A DNA stretch of 64,000 nucleotides from Archegozetes longisetosus. Its lineage: Eukaryota; Arthropoda; Arachnida; Sarcoptiformes; Trhypochthoniidae. Below, in pieces: positions 39,701 through 64,000 of the stretch. A program made the translations under genes and the position numbers. Under the pieces are notes generated by a model, which worked only from the letters and a program-made list of their open reading frames with translations, did not search any database and was not told where the DNA came from. Numbering within the stretch: position 1 is the first letter of the stretch; every line of letters starts with the position of its first letter. The DNA lies in NCBI GenBank assembly GCA_018873245.2, contig JAEMBT020000006.1:5911855-5975854 (forward strand). The letters are read 5' to 3'.

Positions 39701-40093
39701 AAGTTTGTTAGCCTTTGGGCGTTATTATTGTTCACTACTATTACTGCTATCTCTTGCCATTGTTCTGATCCCTTCATTGATCTGGCGTTTTGTGAACAGA
39801 AGGTGACATTTTTGGTTTTGATGGTAAGAGCCATAAGAAAAATAAGAGATATAAGAGAAGTACAATTTATACTGAAAGGTGATTACAGCGACTCAATAGA
39901 TATATTCTATCCATTGATTGTCTGCTGCACTGACTCTGCTTTCACTCTACACTGACTTTACTTCAATTGATTGGGATATCCGCTAAAGAAATACGAAGAA
40001 TAAAATATATTTCTCAACGTATATATACCATAGAAAAGAGAAAACAGATATCGATTTTGTTGCTATTGTCTGATTCTGTGTGAAACGTGAAAT
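33794..40093. other. Intergenic region between SMG5 and groucho
   Basis: No gene is supported. The first part (to about 35.4 kb) is very AT-rich. From about 36 kb the base composition is less AT-biased and non-repetitive, which fits regulatory DNA and 5' untranslated sequence of groucho. It includes CT tracts at 37103-37160, three ATACCATAT units at about 35823-35848, and GAATAT-based repeats near 39309-39362. Unrecognised open frames lie at 37408-37614 (plus, starts MSISAFDALKAFDSIAGMDV) and 39493-39834 (minus). Confidence 0.55.
37103..37160. repeat. CT dinucleotide tracts
   Basis: Two polypyrimidine CT runs (about 37103-37123 and 37142-37160) separated by 18 bp, upstream of groucho. On the other strand they are GAGA-type tracts. 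Confidence 0.9.
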
Positions 40094-60442
<20,349 letters not shown>

Positions 60443-63400
60443 TTATTGGAAATTTCTTTTCTTCGATGTCAGTGGTTTCTCACATGAAACATATTATATC
60501 TGAACTGAATATAATGTTTAATTAATATTGTCTTAAAATTATTGAAAAAGTTTGACTATTGAGTAAAAAACGTCCCTTTGATAATTGGGTTAAGTCGTGA
60601 TCCGAGAATTATTTGATAAATTGAATGGTCATTTTTGACAAGCGTCGATCGATTACTATTGAAGTTATGTTTAAATTGCGATCGACGAGAAAATTTTTCA
60701 TTGCATTGTATAATAGATAAATCGCTTATACTTTGTTTTATTACAATTATTTAACTTAAACTTAGAAAAAACGCATTTGTGCTAAACACCAACTTTTGAT
60801 TATGTAATTTATTATCTGAAAATTAATCATATTATGAACTTTTAGCAATGATATGTGTTTTAATTAAAATAAGTGATAAGTTTCTGATACCGAATGAGTA
60901 TTGATTTAAGTATTTGAAAGTTATATACATTGAAAAGCTTTCATTTAAGGTATTTGAGAGTATATAAAGCCTTTCAGTCATACGCAATGAAAACCTATTT
61001 CCATCGAAGGTAGTCTATGAACAATTAATGTAGTGTTACACACGATAAAACGTTGATTTTGATTAAACTAATCCTTCTCCAGAAAGGATAAGATTAGGTG
61101 ATAGAAAGCTTAATTTTGTTTAATTATTTCACAATTGCAATTGTTGTCTACATCACTTGAAACTAAGCCATATGAAACTGATCTGAACAGTGCTCTATCT
61201 TATCTTCCTTGAAACTGAGTTCCAAACTTCAAATAATAGGATTAAATTAACTTATTTTCTCATTCTTATTCATATCAACAAATAAACAACTCTTCAATAA
61301 AACAGTAAATTCTGTTCTCGCAGATAATAAAATCATATCTCACTAGTAACTTATGAGACAACCATAAAACGTATGGAAAGTTACTTATTATTGCTTTTCA
61401 TCGAATATTCGATAGATTTTTGATGAACTCTTAAATCAAGTTGAATTGTTGTGGTAGTTGAATAAGAAAGAATTTTATTACTTGAATGTCAGTTTTCGAG
61501 TAATTAACAGATTTTAACAGATTTGACTGCAAACTGCACAGCCATTCCAACTGTAAAAATAAAGTTTAAACTTAACTTGATTGGTTGAAAATGACACTAA
61601 TTTTTAAGAACTAGAAAATATTCATCAGTAATAGTAAACTGAAATAGTTTTTCTAATAAATGAATGCTGGTACCAATTTACAGGTTTATTCAACTAAGTT
61701 GCTTTTGATTTTATTCTACCAATTATTAATCTAAATTTGATTCGAGCCAACTTTGGGATCAATAAACACTTTAAAATAAACGATGGCAAAATCATTCACT
61801 AAACCAATATTACTGATAGCTATCAGTCTTTTTATTATAAAAATGTCACTAAACTCCTAAGAATTGTTAAAAGATTAAATTTAAGTTGAAGCTAATTGGT
61901 TTGAGTGTTCTAACGACTTAATTATTAAGATGTCAAATAATTAGAAACGAAACCTGAAGACAAGGTTGCGTGGAAAAGCTTTTTGAAAGTAACTCATTTT
62001 AGTGTGAATAAGGTGTTGCGCCACAGCACACAAATAAACAGCTCATAAATAAGTTCATCAAAACAAAATCAATTATTAGCAACAGTGACGCTCAGTTTGT
62101 TTAATTATACTGTCAATAGTCAAATAAGATCTATTGAACCTTTCTTTTTTCTCGCACTCATATCTCCACTGATTTTACGTTGTTTTTTGCTAACTTGCCT
62201 GTTCTTTCTTTTATAACTTCTTGTACAGTTCGAGATATTAAAGTAACACTTAGCTACGAAAAAAGCATGGTTGCCACGTGATCCTCCTTGTGACAAGCGT
62301 GATTTTCAACTTAATTTTTAATTATGATTTCCTTATTTGTGTAAAATGATTGAGAAATAAATCTAGTATTATATGGATTATTGTAGTCCGAAAGAAGTGT
62401 TGGCATAACAACGGATCATTTATGGTTGCTATGTGTAATTTTAGTTTGATCGGGTACACACATCATTAATATATTTATTTAGAAAAAATTCAATATCATA
62501 ACATACACATAGTCTTGTTTGGAATTTGATAACTTCAGAGATCAGTTTTCATATCTTTTATCAGAGCAGAAAATAGTCATTTATACATCGAATGCTTCAC
62601 ATGTGAAGTGCTAAAATTTGAAACAGCTCTCACATATCACTGGAGACTAAAGTTTTTGAGTGATGGAGAAGTAAACTGAAAATCATAAAAATTGGTTTGG
62701 AAAGTAAATACTCGTAAATGAATGAGAAGATAATGATAAGGTTTAAGAAGAATGATCGCAATGGTAATTGATAAATGAATAGTTAAAATGTTAGGAAATA
62801 GAATTAATAAAGAAAGATTAGGTTGATAGAAAGGAATCAATGTGTTAGATTGTGTGTTTGTTGTAATTTTTTAGTGGAATAAAGCTTTCTGTATAAATAC
62901 TTGACAAGTTTATCACTGAACAAACACAAATGAAGGCAAGTTTATTTGTATTACTTGCATCAATATAAACAGAATCTAAGTCTCAGTAGCCTTGCCAATG
63001 CTTTAAACATGGTATTTCCGTCTGAGCCAGCACTTTAGACCGAGATATCATATGAACTGATCGATCAACAACATTTGATTTACATAATCCATGCTTAAAT
63101 TGTTTTAGTCATATCATTCACTTAAATAATCTCTTTTATAACGTTTGTATACTTTAGTTTGTAAATCTATACTTTCTAGCCCATAACTCCATTAAATGTT
63201 CAATAAAAGTCTCAGCTTTTCATCAGGTCAATCTTCAATGGTATCCAATTTCATTCTTTATTAAATATGTGCTTTAAGGATTCCTTCAGATTCTTCTAGT
63301 TATTAACTTTTGCCAGGTTCAAGATTCCGAGAAGTAAACAATTATTCACTATATAATTAAGATGAAACAGTTAGATATGCGCTTAGGTTCCAGATTAGTT

Positions 63401-63502
63401 CCACTAATATTAGATTACAATATAATTATACCGATCAATCTTTTCAAAAATTAAAGTTCATCTCTATAAATTCATATCTAGTCATTATTTTCATTTGAAT
63501 TC
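60443..63502. other. Intergenic AT-rich region after groucho
   Basis: The groucho 3' untranslated region must begin here. Several AATAAA-type hexamers are present (for example near 61297 and 61757) but none is close enough to the stop to be singled out. No coding frame is supported except the tentative start at 62930. The frame at 62637-62840 (minus) is low-information Ile/Leu/Phe-rich translation. Confidence 0.55.
62892..62965 (+). promoter_or_regulatory. Possible TATA promoter and signal-peptide start
   Basis: TATAAATA at 62892 is followed by an initiator-like TCACT at 62913-62917 and an ATG at 62930. The ATG opens a short frame reading MKASLFVLLASI, which looks like the start of a secretory signal peptide, and then stops at once. 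Possible donors inside it (GTTTAT at 62940, GTATTA at 62949) would allow a short first exon, a layout common in arthropod genes for small secreted or cuticular proteins. No second exon could be identified, and the TATA-to-initiator spacing (about 23 nt) is a little short. Tentative. Confidence 0.2.
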
Positions 63503-63689
63503 TCATTGGTATTCGCAAAATTTTTTATTCATAATTCCAGACTTATAATGGGGTTCAAAGTTGGTAAACTTATCTATGGGTAAATTTTTTAGGTTTAATA
63601 AATCAATTCTAGGCAATTCAGATCTAACGCGATTTGGATTTGTCTCTTCTATTTGACAATTGATAGTAAGTTTATTGAGCGAAAAAGAC
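63503..63689 (-). CDS. Possible terminal coding exon of a minus-strand gene
   Basis: A frame on the minus strand follows a TTCATTTTAG acceptor at 63690-63691 and reads SFSLNKLTINCQIEETNPNR, continuing through PRIDLLNLKNLPIDKF and PHYKSGIMNKKFCEY to a TGA at 63503. Its balanced composition (charged residues, Pro, Cys, Gly) is unlike the Phe/Ile/Leu-rich noise elsewhere. The rest of such a gene would lie to the right (63690-64000 shows no clear exon) or beyond the window. I recognise no family. Confidence 0.3.
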
Positions 63690-64000
63690 CTAAAATGAAA
63701 ATAAGTTTTAGGTTTGAGCTGTATTGTGTATAAAACGATTGAAGAGGTCGGTTGGTGGGTATTGCTCACGTACAATGTAGTTGGGGGCCATAAGGTGTTC
63801 TGGTGCTGTTGATTTGAGACTGTTAAAGTAGTTACCCTCCAGTCTGATAGAATAGAGACTATTCTTACAACTACACACTCAAACAAGTGAATGGTGCTCT
63901 GGCTCTCTTTAATGTTTCAAATATATGCAAAAGTGTAGTTCCGTTGTAAAGATTTATTATAAACTAGCTTTTGCTGATCTAATAATATTGTAGCTGCGGG

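Noticed and set aside
39493-39834. 113-codon minus-strand frame just upstream of groucho
   Set aside because: Overlaps another frame on the plus strand, no family resemblance; both are likely chance frames in a less AT-rich regulatory block.

Overview
This is animal nuclear DNA, AT-rich, with spliceosomal (GT...AG) introns. Most introns inside genes are 57-80 nt, but the introns of one developmental gene and the intergenic gaps run to several kb. The gene set (Groucho, SMG5, ARPC4, CFP1, PDZ scaffolds) is metazoan. The protein sequences, asparagine-rich inserts and very short introns suggest an arthropod, most likely a chelicerate such as an acariform mite; that placement is an inference. I see no bacterial, viral or recognisable transposon genes, no CRISPR array and no rRNA or tRNA gene.

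Layout, left to right: (1) 1-9.7 kb, AT-rich DNA without a supportable gene and with short tandem repeats. (2) 9.7-12.6 kb, minus strand: a two-exon PDZ scaffold with SH3-binding proline motifs and an acidic coiled-coil tail. (3) 12.6-23.0 kb: a gene-poor gap. (4) 23.0-33.8 kb: a compact cluster of four genes. ARPC4 (minus) lies head-to-head with CFP1 (plus). CFP1 lies tail-to-tail with a double-PDZ gene (minus), which is head-to-head with SMG5 (plus). (5) 33.8-40.1 kb: a non-coding interval that becomes less AT-rich toward groucho. (6) 40.1-60.4 kb, plus strand: a complete groucho/TLE corepressor gene, reconstructed here as 18 coding exons including a 23-nt microexon. (7) 60.4-64 kb: mostly empty, with a possible promoter plus signal-peptide start near 62.9 kb and a possible terminal exon of a minus-strand gene entering from the right edge.

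The genes do not form one pathway. They are housekeeping or regulatory genes: actin nucleation (ARPC4), H3K4 methylation targeting (CFP1), nonsense-mediated decay (SMG5), transcriptional corepression (Groucho) and scaffolding (two PDZ proteins). The most interesting points are these: CFP1 has lost its CpG-binding CXXC finger and carries an AT-hook-like motif in its place; a CFP1 intron, if retained, would give a PHD-only protein; a retained intron in the double-PDZ gene would give a tail-anchored single-PDZ protein; SMG5 has a one-base frame break with no intron to explain it; ARPC4 has an Asn-rich insertion in a normally invariant place; groucho has a microexon; and long GA/CT microsatellites occur only around groucho.

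All exon boundaries were read by eye from reading frames, GT/AG signals and recalled family similarity. None has been tested against transcripts or by database search.
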